NCBI GenBank assembly: GCA_018242505.1
Contig: JAFEBU010000040.1
Location: 62,001-126,000 of the forward strand
DNA: 64,000 bases
Direction of reading: 5' to 3'
Source of the DNA: Pseudomonadota bacterium
GTDB lineage: Bacteria; Pseudomonadota; Alphaproteobacteria; Reyranellales; Reyranellaceae
Under the pieces are notes generated by a model. It was not told the origin of the DNA and searched no databases. It saw only the letters and a list, made by a program, of their open reading frames with translations. Made by a program: the position numbers and the translations under genes. Shown here piece after piece: positions 20,228 to 28,065 of the stretch (positions within the stretch are counted from its first letter, which is position 1; the number at the start of each line of letters is the position of its first letter).

Positions 20228-22501
20228 TCACGCCGCTTTTGGCTTCTCCAACGCCGCCAGCACCTTGGGCGGTGACATCGGCAGGCTGTAGAAACGCGTG
20301 CCGAGCGCGTTGTAGACCGCGTTCGACACGGCCGCGAGGGGCGGCACGATCGGCACTTCGCCGACGCCGCGCACGCCCTGCGGATGCTTCGGGTTCGGGA
20401 CCTCGATGATCACGGTGTCGAGCATCGGCAGGTCCGAGGTGACGGGCATGCGGTAGTCGAGGAAGCCCGGATTATCGAGCCTGCCGTTCTTGTCGTAGAT
20501 GTATTCCTCGCTCAGCGCCCAGCCGATGCCCTGGGCGGCGCCGCCCTGCATCTGGCCTTCGACATAGCCGGGATGGATGGCGCGGCCGACATCCTGGACG
20601 GCGGTGTAGCGGATCACGCGCACGATGCCGAGCTCGGGATCGACCTCGACATCGCAGATGTGCGTGGCAAAGCCGCCCTCGGCGCCGGTCGTGTTGAGCT
20701 GGGTGCCGGCGCCGATCGGGCCACCGGTCGCGTTCGCTTTCGCGGCAAGCTGGGCCAGCGTCAGCGGCTCGAACTTGCCGGCATTGTCGCCGGCCGGCCG
20801 CGCCTCGCCATCCTCCCAGGTGACGGCATCTGGATCGATGTTCCAGATCTTGGCGGCGCGTTCCTTCAGCGTCGTGATCACGCGCTCGGTCGACTGCGTT
20901 GCCACCATGGCCGAAGCATAGGTGACACGGCTGCCGCCCGTCAGGTTGCTGAAGCCGATCACGCTCGTGTCGCCGATCAGGACCGCCACCTTGCGGTAAT
21001 CGATGCCGAGAAGCTCGGCCACGATGTTGGCCGTCGAGGCCCGCGAGCCGCCGATATCGGGGTGGCCGGTGATCACGACGACAGTGCCGTCCTCGTTGAC
21101 GTTCACCTGCGCGCTCGATTCGCCACCGGCATTGAACCAGTAGCCGCTGGCCACGCCACGGCCATAGAGCCGGCCGTTCGTGGCCTTGGGCAGCGGCGTC
21201 TTGTAGTGCGCATGATTGAGCGCACCCTCGACGGTCTCGATGTAGCCGATGCGCGGGAAGACGGGCCCATAGGCAACCTTGGTGCCCTGCTTGGCGGCGT
21301 TCTTCAGCCGGAACTTCAGCGGATCCATCTTGAGCGCCTCGGCCACCTCGTCCAGCACGCACTCCGCGGCATAGGCGCCGAGCGGCGCACCCGGTGCGCG
21401 ATAGGCCGCGACCTTGGAGCGGTTGGAGACGACGTCGTAGCCGACCGAGTGCACGTTCGGGATGTCGTAGGGCGAGAAGGCGCAGCCCGCCGCGCCGCGG
21501 ATCGGCGAGCCCGGCAACGCGCCCGCCTGCAGGCAGAACGTGCCTTGCGCGGCGACGATCGTGCCGTCCTTCTTGGCGCCGATCTTCACCTTGCTGTAGG
21601 AGCCCGATGTCGGACCGGAGGCGCGGAACACCTCCTCGCGTGTCATCGCCATCTTCACCGGGCGGCCCGACTTCTTCGACAGGATCAGCGCCAGCGGCTC
21701 GAGATAGATGATGGTCTTGCCGCCAAAGCCGCCACCGATCTCGGCGGGAATGGCGCGGATGTCGTTCTGCGGCAGGCCCGTGAGATAGGCGCACATGGCC
21801 CGGACCATGAACTGCCCCTGGCTCGAACTCCACACCGTGGCCTTGCCGTCGGAGACGCTGACCAGGCAGGCATGCGGCTCGATATAGCCCTGGTGCACGG
21901 GCTGGGTGCGAAAGCTGCGCTCGATCACCACATCGGCTTCGGCGAAGCCTTTCTCCACGTCGCCGAGCTTGTGCTCGAGCTTTCCGGCGATGTTGGAGGG
22001 CTTGCCCTCGAACGTCATGAAGTCGTGCAGGATCGGCGCATCGGGCTTCATCGCCGCCTCGACGTCGATCACCCAGGGCAGCACCTCGTAATCGACCTCG
22101 ATCAGCGCGCAGGCCTCGGCCGCGATCTTCTCCGTCATCGCGGCGACCGCGGCAACGGGATGCCCCGCGAACAAGGCTTTCTCGCGCGCCATGACATTGC
22201 GGCACATCCAGCGCATGTCCTGGATGCCCAGCATCACCGACTTGTCGATCGGAAAATCGACGATGTCCCTGGCCGTGACCACGGCCTTCACACCCGGCAG
22301 CTTCTCGGCCTTCGAGGTGTCGATCGAACGAATACGCGCATGCGGATGCGGGCTGCGCAGCACCTTGCCCCAGATCATGCCGGGCATGGTCGTGTCGGCG
22401 GCAAAGGCCGCGCGTCCCGTGACCTTCTCCGCGCCGTCGGGCCGGACGGTGCGTTGGCCGATCCACTTGTTGTTCTGGCGTTCGGTAACCGGAGCGTTCA
22501 T
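20228..22501 (-). CDS. Xanthine dehydrogenase-family molybdopterin-binding (large) subunit
   Basis: The 757-residue catalytic subunit of a three-part molybdenum hydroxylase. It shows the family blocks RSPHPHARI, GGGFGGKT (about residue 260), the active-site loop region AAYRAPGAPLGAYAAE and the catalytic glutamate in GVRGVGEVPIVPP near the C-terminus. The loop AYRAPGAP is unlike the AYxCSFR of true CO dehydrogenase CoxL, so CO oxidation is unlikely. Purine, nicotinate-type, aldehyde or other heteroaromatic hydroxylation fits better. The start overlaps the end of the 2Fe-2S subunit by four bases (ATGA). The gene order is FAD, 2Fe-2S, Mo subunit. Confidence 0.93.
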   Translation of the reverse strand: MNAPVTERQNNKWIGQRTVRPDGAEKVTGRAAFAADTTMPGMIWGKVLRSPHPHARIRSIDTSKAEKLPGVKAVVTARDIVDFPIDKSVMLGIQDMRWMCRNVMAREKALFAGHPVAAVAAMTEKIAAEACALIEVDYEVLPWVIDVEAAMKPDAPILHDFMTFEGKPSNIAGKLEHKLGDVEKGFAEADVVIERSFRTQPVHQGYIEPHACLVSVSDGKATVWSSSQGQFMVRAMCAYLTGLPQNDIRAIPAEIGGGFGGKTIIYLEPLALILSKKSGRPVKMAMTREEVFRASGPTSGSYSKVKIGAKKDGTIVAAQGTFCLQAGALPGSPIRGAAGCAFSPYDIPNVHSVGYDVVSNRSKVAAYRAPGAPLGAYAAECVLDEVAEALKMDPLKFRLKNAAKQGTKVAYGPVFPRIGYIETVEGALNHAHYKTPLPKATNGRLYGRGVASGYWFNAGGESSAQVNVNEDGTVVVITGHPDIGGSRASTANIVAELLGIDYRKVAVLIGDTSVIGFSNLTGGSRVTYASAMVATQSTERVITTLKERAAKIWNIDPDAVTWEDGEARPAGDNAGKFEPLTLAQLAAKANATGGPIGAGTQLNTTGAEGGFATHICDVEVDPELGIVRVIRYTAVQDVGRAIHPGYVEGQMQGGAAQGIGWALSEEYIYDKNGRLDNPGFLDYRMPVTSDLPMLDTVIIEVPNPKHPQGVRGVGEVPIVPPLAAVSNAVYNALGTRFYSLPMSPPKVLAALEKPKAA

Positions 22502-22977
22502 CGCACGGACTCCCTCATATCCTTGGCCGTTTCCATCACCGCCCGCACGATCTTGTCGTAGCCCGTGCAGCGGCAGAGATTGCCGGCGAGCCAGAAGCGG
22601 ACTTCATGCTCGGTCGGGTCGGGGTTCCTGTCGAGCAGCGACTTCGCCGCCATCAGCACGCCCGGCGTGCAGATGCCGCATTGAAGCGCGGCCATCTCGA
22701 GGAATTTCTGCTGCAAGGGATGCAGGCCATCGACCGCCATGCCCTCGATGGTGCCGATGCTCTTGCCCTCCGCCTCGGCCGCCAGCATCAGGCAGGAGCA
22801 GACGAGACGGCCATCGACCGTGACGCTGCAGGCGCCACAGTCGCCCGAGGCGCAGCCCTCCTTGCTGCCGGTGAGGCCGAGCGGCCCGCGCAGCGCGTCG
22901 AGCAGGCTCTGCTCGGCATCGCACAGGAACTCCTGCGGCTCGCCGTTGATGATGGTGGAAACGTGCAGTTTGGCCAT
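22498..22977 (-). CDS. (2Fe-2S)-binding subunit of the molybdenum hydroxylase
   Basis: The 159-residue small subunit carries two 2Fe-2S clusters. The plant-ferredoxin-type cluster uses the cysteines in EGCASGDCGACSV and LVCSC. The C-terminal helical domain cluster uses QCGICTPGVLMAA and NLCRCTGYDKIV. It passes electrons from the Mo centre to the FAD subunit. It begins at the ATG at 22977, two bases from the FAD-subunit stop, and overlaps the large subunit by ATGA, so the three are translated as a unit. Confidence 0.96.
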   Translation of the reverse strand: MAKLHVSTIINGEPQEFLCDAEQSLLDALRGPLGLTGSKEGCASGDCGACSVTVDGRLVCSCLMLAAEAEGKSIGTIEGMAVDGLHPLQQKFLEMAALQCGICTPGVLMAAKSLLDRNPDPTEHEVRFWLAGNLCRCTGYDKIVRAVMETAKDMRESVR

Positions 22978-22979
22978 GG

Positions 22980-23849
22980 TCAGTTTCTCCCCGCGCGCTC
23001 GGCGGCGATGGTGGCGGCGCGCTTCAGCAGCACGCCCGAGATCTGGGTGCGATAGGCGATGGTGCCGCGCTTGTCGTCGATCGGCCGGCAGGCGGCGCGG
23101 CAGGCGGCGGCCGCCTTGTCGAGCGCCGCCGGATCGAGCTTCGATCCGATCAGCGCCCTGGCTGCGTCCTCGACCAGCAGCACCGTCGGCGCGACCGCTC
23201 CCAGGCCGACGCGAGCGGCGATGCAGGTCCCCTTGTCGAGCGTCAGGTTGACGCCGCAGCCGACCACGGCGATGTCCATCTCGGTGCGCGGGATCATGCG
23301 CAGATAGGCATCGCCGGAGCCTTTTGGCCGCGGTGGCAAGGTGAAGCTCACGACGATCTCGCCCTTTGCAAGGTTCGTGCGGCCGGGTCCGGCAGGAACC
23401 GCTTCCACCGGCAACTGACGCCGGCCGTTGGGGCCCTGCACGGTGACAATGGCGTTGGCCGCAACCACGGCCGGCACGCTGTCGCCCGCCGGCGAGGCGT
23501 TGCAGAGATTGCCGCCCGCCGAGGCACGGCCCTGGATCTGGGTCGAGCCGATCAGGTTTGCAGCCTCGACCACGCCCGGCCAAACCTTCTTGAGCCCGGG
23601 GTGCTCGCGCAGCACCGCGCCCGGCACCGCCGCACCGATCCGGAAGCTGCCGTCGGCGTTCTCCTCGAGCGTCGTCATCTCGGTGATCTTCTTGATGTCG
23701 ACGATCAGGCTCGGTCGAACGGCGCCCGAGCGCATCTGCACCAGGAGATCGGTACCGCCAGCCAGGATCCGGGCCGCGCCCGAGGCCGCTGCGAATGCAC
23801 GCACCGCCTCGTCGAGCGATCCCGGCGCCACGTATTGAACATCCGTCAT
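22980..23849 (-). CDS. FAD-binding (medium) subunit of the molybdenum hydroxylase
   Basis: The 289-residue product is a CoxM/CutM-like FAD subunit. It has the first FAD loop ARILAGGTDLLVQMRSG near residue 27, the second loop AGGNLCNASPAGDSVPAVVAA near residue 110, and the C-terminal CO_deh_flav_C domain (ARVGLGAVAPTVLLVEDAA). It passes electrons to the final acceptor. It is the first gene of the operon, and the region upstream (23850-24204) should hold the promoter, although no clear one was seen. Confidence 0.93.
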   Translation of the reverse strand: MTDVQYVAPGSLDEAVRAFAAASGAARILAGGTDLLVQMRSGAVRPSLIVDIKKITEMTTLEENADGSFRIGAAVPGAVLREHPGLKKVWPGVVEAANLIGSTQIQGRASAGGNLCNASPAGDSVPAVVAANAIVTVQGPNGRRQLPVEAVPAGPGRTNLAKGEIVVSFTLPPRPKGSGDAYLRMIPRTEMDIAVVGCGVNLTLDKGTCIAARVGLGAVAPTVLLVEDAARALIGSKLDPAALDKAAAACRAACRPIDDKRGTIAYRTQISGVLLKRAATIAAERAGRN

Positions 23850-24204
23850 TGTCGCTTTGTCCTTTCCTGTCCCTCGCGCCGCCTCCAGGCGACTTGTTCC
23901 GATGGGGATCGGATTTTTGGCGGCCGGCCATGCCCTGCAGCCGACGCATTCGTTGCCCCAGCCTAGGGCAACGCCTCGACCGACAGCAAGGGCCCACCGT
24001 CATTTCCGCTCTGCGCAGTTGCAATTATCGAAGGCGAGCCCTGCGAATGAATTCGACCGTCGCGTCTGCCTGAAAACCTGTCGCAACTTCGGGGCGGGCG
24101 TGAAGGTGTTGGCCCCGATGTTCCGCCCCTCCTGCCGGGCGAGGCCGACGAAGTCCTGGACCGCGCCGTTCGTCCGCCACCTCGCCGCTGATGCGGATGC
24201 AGGG
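23850..24204. other. 355-base gap without a convincing gene
   Basis: Short open frames cross this stretch on both strands, but none has a ribosome site, a recognisable motif or neighbour-like codon use. It contains the upstream region of the molybdenum hydroxylase operon and the end of the next minus-strand gene. I see no clear hairpin terminator or repeat. Confidence 0.5.
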
Positions 24205-24588
24205 CTATGCGCGGACGCCGGCACGCTCGCTCCCGAACACCAGCCAGCCGAACAGGAGCATGCTTGCCAGCACGATGAACGAGCCGCCCGCGGCAAAGGG
24301 CTCGCCGCTGTTGTCACCCGTTGTGACGAGGCCGACGCCGACGGCCTGGACGATGGTGCCGACGATCCAGAGCCCAACCTGGATCAGCGCCCCCTTGCTG
24401 TGCTCCAGCGACGGATGCAGACGATAGTAAAGACCGAACAGGAACAGCGAGACCCAGCCCAGGAGATTGAGATGGGCATGGGCCGCCATGGCCGAGTGAT
24501 CCTCCGAGATCGCCATGATGAATCCCCAGATCATGCCGGCGATGACGAACAGGATTGCGGCCTGAAAACTGACCGATGATGCTTTCAT
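24205..24588 (-). CDS. Small four-helix membrane protein, cytochrome-oxidase subunit I-like
   Basis: The 127-residue protein has four hydrophobic segments. The second is followed by AAHAHLNLLGWVSLFLFGLYYRLHP, which resembles part of haem-copper oxidase/NO-reductase subunit I, with paired histidines (HxH) that could bind haem or metal. Many alphaproteobacteria have such a short protein annotated only as hypothetical or cytochrome-c-oxidase-like. I start it at the ATG at 24588 (MKASSVSFQ), because the 39 residues upstream are unlike a protein N-terminus. It is transcribed away from another small membrane-protein gene across a region with two similar dyads. Confidence 0.7.
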   Translation of the reverse strand: MKASSVSFQAAILFVIAGMIWGFIMAISEDHSAMAAHAHLNLLGWVSLFLFGLYYRLHPSLEHSKGALIQVGLWIVGTIVQAVGVGLVTTGDNSGEPFAAGGSFIVLASMLLFGWLVFGSERAGVRA

Positions 24589-24692
24589 TGTTTCTTCTCC
24601 CCCGCTTGAGCCGACAGTCGTCGGCCAATTCGAACATGCCACATTCGTGCACAAGGAAGGCGCAGCCTCCTCGGGTCCCGCGCCGGCCCACT

Positions 24693-24750
24693 CTTTGTGT
24701 GACAAAGTGGCACCGGCTCACCCACGAATGTCACAGCATTTGTCCCACAA
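24693..24750. promoter_or_regulatory. Two TTGT-NNN-ACAA dyads in a divergent intergenic region
   Basis: CTTTGT-GTG-ACAAAG at 24693-24707 is a perfect six-base dyad, and TTGT-CCC-ACAA at 24740-24750 repeats its core. Their centres are about 45 bases apart, and both lie between two divergently transcribed membrane-protein genes. The arrangement suggests a pair of operators for one dimeric regulator. The motif is loosely like Crp/Fnr-superfamily sites but does not match a standard FNR or NnrR box. Confidence 0.45.
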
Positions 24751-24838
24751 GATTGCATAGCGTGTGCCGCATTGATCACCTTGGGTAAGGAACGCTTCTG
24801 TGGGTGCAGAGCGCTCCGATTTCAGATGGGGTCACTCG

Positions 24839-25276
24839 ATGACCGATTTTTCAAGCCGTGGGGCGGCTGTGGAAACGAGTCTGCGCACTGGCGACGGATG
24901 GGCAGCGACGCCCACCAAGCTGGCGCGCGACGAACGGATCTGGACCTGGCTTCTTCGACTGGTCCTGCCAGTCGTCCTCGGCCTGTGCGTTCAGTTGATC
25001 ACCTGGATATGGTTCAACAACATCTACGACCTCGACGCCTGGAGCATCGCCGGCGGCACCCTGCTCGCCTTCGTCGTCCTGCCGGTCGCCGTGTGGACAT
25101 GGCATAGCTGGCTGCCGCTCGATCGCGAGATCCCGGCAATGCCGACCGCTCGCCGCCTGCAGCTCCGGCATGTGGTGCTCGTGCTGCTGGCCTGCGCGAT
25201 GGTTGCGGGCTACGCCAGCCTGAACACCAGCCGCGATGACCCGCATGGCAGCACAACCTTGTCGTCCAACGCCTGA
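24839..25276 (+). CDS. Small membrane protein of unknown function
   Basis: The 145-residue protein has three predicted transmembrane helices: about residues 37-57 (LLRLVLPVVLGLCVQLITWIW), 65-87 (GGTLLAFVVLPVAVW) and 109-127 (VVLVLLACAMVAGYASL). A polar N-terminus and a short Ser/Thr-rich C-terminal tail flank them. I do not recognise a family. The ATG at 24839 (MTDFSSRG) is preferred over an upstream in-frame codon at 24800 that runs into the divergent promoter region. Its closeness to the oxidase-like small membrane gene suggests shared control. Confidence 0.6.
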   Translation: MTDFSSRGAAVETSLRTGDGWAATPTKLARDERIWTWLLRLVLPVVLGLCVQLITWIWFNNIYDLDAWSIAGGTLLAFVVLPVAVWTWHSWLPLDREIPAMPTARRLQLRHVVLVLLACAMVAGYASLNTSRDDPHGSTTLSSNA

Positions 25277-25288
25277 ATCGACCGCCGG

Positions 25289-26506
25289 TCAGATCCGGCG
25301 CCACAATGGAAAGGTGGCCGCAACGGCAATCAGGCCCAGCACACCGGTGATCGCGGTGGCGTGCGGCGCACCGATGCGATCGGCAAGCCATCCCAGCCAG
25401 ACGAATCCGACCGGCCCGGTGCCGATGCAGACCGACAGGACGCCAAGGACCCGCGAGCGCATCTCGGGCGGCGCGGCGAGGTAGACGATGGTGGCCTGGA
25501 GCGTGGCATAGCCGGCGCCGCCGAGGCCGGTGATCAGCAGCGCAGCCCCCGCAAGGACCGGATCCGTGGCGAGCGCGAACACGATCAGCGCCGCGGTGTA
25601 GCAGGCAAGGCCTCCGACATAGGCGCGCGCATACCAACGCGGCGTCAGCAGGAAGGCGAGCACCAGCGCACCGAAGAAGGCGCCCACACCATCGAGGCTC
25701 GCCAGGATGCCGACCCCTTCCGGCCCCAGCGAAAGCTGGTCGCGCCCGATCACCGGGATCATGCTGGTGAAGGGCCAGGCGAAGAGATTGTAGATCACGG
25801 TCACGACCATGGTCGCAGCGAGCCGCTTGTCGGCCAGCACCACCGCGAAGCCTTCCCGCATGCGGGCCAGCACCTGTCCGGCGCCGGCCGACGGCGGGCT
25901 GTGCGTGCGCACGGCGAGGCCCGCCACGATCGCCGTGGCATAGAGGACGACGCTCAGCAGGAAGGCGCCCTCGATCCCGATGCTCGCCAGCAGCACGCCG
26001 CCCACCGTCGGGCCGATCATGCGGCTGGCGTTGCTGGCGCCGACATCGAGCGACATCGCCCAGCCCATGTGTTCGCGACCAACCGCCTCCCCGATCATGA
26101 CACGCCGCACGGGATTGTCGGTCGCCCAGCCGCAGCCGTTGATGAAGCTCGCGACGGCCAGATGCCAGACCTCGAGCTGGCCCAGCCACGCGACCACCGC
26201 GAGCATGGCCGACGTCGCCGCCATCAGGGCAACGATGCCGACCAGGCTGAGCCGACGATCGAACCGCTCGGCAAGGGCGCCGATCGGGCCGCCGAACAGG
26301 CCCATCGGCAACAGGCGGAGCATCGTCATCATCGCAACCAGGAACGCCGAGCTGGTGATTTCATAGACGATGACGCCGACCGCGACCGTCTCCAGCCAGC
26401 GCACGGTGAAGACGATCAGGCCGAGGTACCAGAGCCGCCAGAAATCCGGCGAACCCGCCTTCAGCATGCGACGGAAGGGTGAGGCGATGCCCCTGGCTCG
26501 AGTCAC
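25289..26506 (-). CDS. MFS transporter
   Basis: The 405-residue protein has about 11-12 hydrophobic helices and the MFS loop 2-3 motif GGPIGALAERFDRRLSLV near residue 73, followed by a central polar loop (RTHSPPSAGAGQVLARMREG) and GVGAFFGALVLAFLL. It resembles the DUF894/enterobactin-exporter-like group of major facilitators, which are proton-driven exporters. The substrate is unknown. The start at 26506 is GTG; the ATG at 26467 (MLKAGSPDFW) is also possible. It converges on the small membrane gene, with 12 bases between stops. Confidence 0.88.
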   Translation of the reverse strand: MTRARGIASPFRRMLKAGSPDFWRLWYLGLIVFTVRWLETVAVGVIVYEITSSAFLVAMMTMLRLLPMGLFGGPIGALAERFDRRLSLVGIVALMAATSAMLAVVAWLGQLEVWHLAVASFINGCGWATDNPVRRVMIGEAVGREHMGWAMSLDVGASNASRMIGPTVGGVLLASIGIEGAFLLSVVLYATAIVAGLAVRTHSPPSAGAGQVLARMREGFAVVLADKRLAATMVVTVIYNLFAWPFTSMIPVIGRDQLSLGPEGVGILASLDGVGAFFGALVLAFLLTPRWYARAYVGGLACYTAALIVFALATDPVLAGAALLITGLGGAGYATLQATIVYLAAPPEMRSRVLGVLSVCIGTGPVGFVWLGWLADRIGAPHATAITGVLGLIAVAATFPLWRRI

Positions 26507-26661
26507 GTCCGGGATCCGCCGGATCTCCCCGCGTTCAGCCGGGCAGGAAGATCGACGTCCACGGCAGAGATCTTTTCATTCGGTATGCTCCGGCCGGGGA
26601 CCTTATCCCAAATCCGATCGGGGGCGATACCGTCACGCGCACGTCATCGCCGTGAGGAAAA

Positions 26662-26699
26662 TTTATACCGCGAGATTGAATTTATACCGCGAGATTGAA
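26662..26699. repeat. 19-bp tandem duplication across the end of the oxygenase gene
   Basis: TTTATACCGCGAGATTGAA is present twice in direct tandem at 26662-26680 and 26681-26699. The second copy contains the stop codon and the last residues (FNLAV) of the minus-strand 2OG oxygenase. The first copy repeats the same ending just beyond the stop. Confidence 0.9.
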
Positions 26700-27344
26700 G
26701 GCGATCGAAATGCGCTCGACATTGCCGCGATAAGGCCGGACCTGGTGCAAGAGCCAAGCCGGGAAGATCACCATGCGGCCGGCCTTGGGTTGCACTTTTT
26801 CCGTGGTGCCGGCGGTGAGCCCGCCCGACATGCGCAGATGCGGTGCGTTCATGAGCGGCAGCGGACCGCGCGGATCCATGAATTCGAGCTCACCGCCCAG
26901 CGAGGGATCGGCATCGATGCCGCCGTCGTCGACATAGTAGACACCGGACCAATAGGCGCCGGGATGCGAGTGGAACTCGTTGCCGTCGCCGCTGCGATTG
27001 ACGTTCGCCCACATGTTGCCGAGCCACGTGACGGCGAAATAACCGGGGTAAGGGCCATTGCCCGTCTTGCCGTCCTGGTTCGTCGTCATGCGGTTGGCGA
27101 CGTTGCGTGCATAGGCCAGCAACTTGATCGCAGGCGGCCCGCCCCAGCGATCCATGTCCCAGCTCGACTGCCAGCCGCCGATGTTCGACTTCTGCTTGCT
27201 GGGATGACTCTTCTCGCGCTGCTCGATCACCACGCGCAGCTCCTTATTGAGCGCAGCTGCATCCGGCACATCAAAAATCACGAGTGGCGTGGGAAACAGC
27301 GGGATGATCTCGGGTGCAGCATTCATACTCGTACCCGTACTCAT
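26682..27344 (-). CDS. TIGR02466-type 2OG-Fe(II) oxygenase
   Basis: The 220-residue product fits the putative 2OG-Fe(II) oxygenases of the TIGR02466 group. It has the N-terminal IIPLFPTPLVIFDVPD and the double-stranded beta-helix with the iron ligands in FHSHPGAYWSGVYYVDD (HxH/D region, about residue 120). The distal histidine is in WLLHQVRPYRGNVERISIAFNL, and Arg near the end would hold 2-oxoglutarate. The biological substrate is not known. The start could be 27344 or the ATG at 27326 (MNAAPEI). Its 3' end is part of a 19-bp tandem duplication. Confidence 0.85.
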   Translation of the reverse strand: MSTGTSMNAAPEIIPLFPTPLVIFDVPDAAALNKELRVVIEQREKSHPSKQKSNIGGWQSSWDMDRWGGPPAIKLLAYARNVANRMTTNQDGKTGNGPYPGYFAVTWLGNMWANVNRSGDGNEFHSHPGAYWSGVYYVDDGGIDADPSLGGELEFMDPRGPLPLMNAPHLRMSGGLTAGTTEKVQPKAGRMVIFPAWLLHQVRPYRGNVERISIAFNLAV

Positions 27345-27495
27345 CCGCCTACTCTAGCGCGAACCGGAGCTTCTATGCGCGCCGGATACTCAAGCCTGCC
27401 ATGCTCGTTCGCCGCGCACGGTCACGCGCTTGTGAATCGCAGAATCATCGAAGCATTCCAGACGCACAAAGTGCGTAGCGTGCGCAAACGTACAG

Positions 27496-28056
27496 TCACT
27501 TCGGCGGTGCGTTGGTCTGGTCGGGCTCACCAAGCCAACGCGGCCAAAGGCCTTTGCGCGCCTGACGCGAGATGGCCTCGAAATGCGCATAGCGTGCGTT
27601 CGCCTCGCTATCCCAGGACAAGGCCGACCCGAGGTCGAAGCCGTAGACGAAACCGTCCTCCAGCAGACGCAGGGCGATATCATGCGGTGCAGGCGGAGTC
27701 CCGCGCGGCATCTCGGCGGTGATGGTGCATTGCGCCACGAGGCGACATTGGTCGTCCCAGCTCGCCACCCTGCACGAGACGTGGTGCTCGCCGACCGTCA
27801 GCAGATCCTCCAGCGCCGCGCGCGCGATCATGCCGGGAACGGTTTCCGAGTCGTCTGCGCCGCGCAGTTTGGGTGCGCGAATGCCCCACAGCCGGATCGA
27901 CGGCTTCAACCCGACACCGGTCAGGATATTTCCATCGATCGCGTAGGCCTGCCCGTCCCAGCTCTTCGGCAGGGCACCGCAAGCTTTCGGCCGGTCTTGC
28001 GCTGCAGCCGGCAGGACAAATGAAAGAGCGGCCACGATCGAGAGGATCGATCTCAT
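27496..28056 (-). CDS. Secreted thermonuclease (SNase)-like protein
   Basis: The 186-residue protein starts with a signal peptide (MRSILSIVAALSFVLPAAAQ). It continues with a beta-barrel resembling staphylococcal nuclease, including DGNILTGVGLKPSIRLWGIRAPKLRG and ARAALEDLLTVGEHHVSCRV. The usual catalytic set (Asp, Asp, Arg, Glu, Arg) is not clearly complete: the RLWGIRAPE region reads RLWGIRAPKL, so activity is doubtful. It ends with EAISRQARKGLWP, typical of the family. It follows the hydantoinase-B gene by nine bases on the same strand and may be the last gene of that operon. Confidence 0.75.
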   Translation of the reverse strand: MRSILSIVAALSFVLPAAAQDRPKACGALPKSWDGQAYAIDGNILTGVGLKPSIRLWGIRAPKLRGADDSETVPGMIARAALEDLLTVGEHHVSCRVASWDDQCRLVAQCTITAEMPRGTPPAPHDIALRLLEDGFVYGFDLGSALSWDSEANARYAHFEAISRQARKGLWPRWLGEPDQTNAPPK

Positions 28057-28065
28057 GGCCCGACT

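Noticed and set aside
20228..23849. Carbon monoxide dehydrogenase (coxMSL)
   Set aside because: The gene order fits, but the large subunit has AYRAPGAP where CoxL has AYxCSFR, so a CO dehydrogenase call is not supported.
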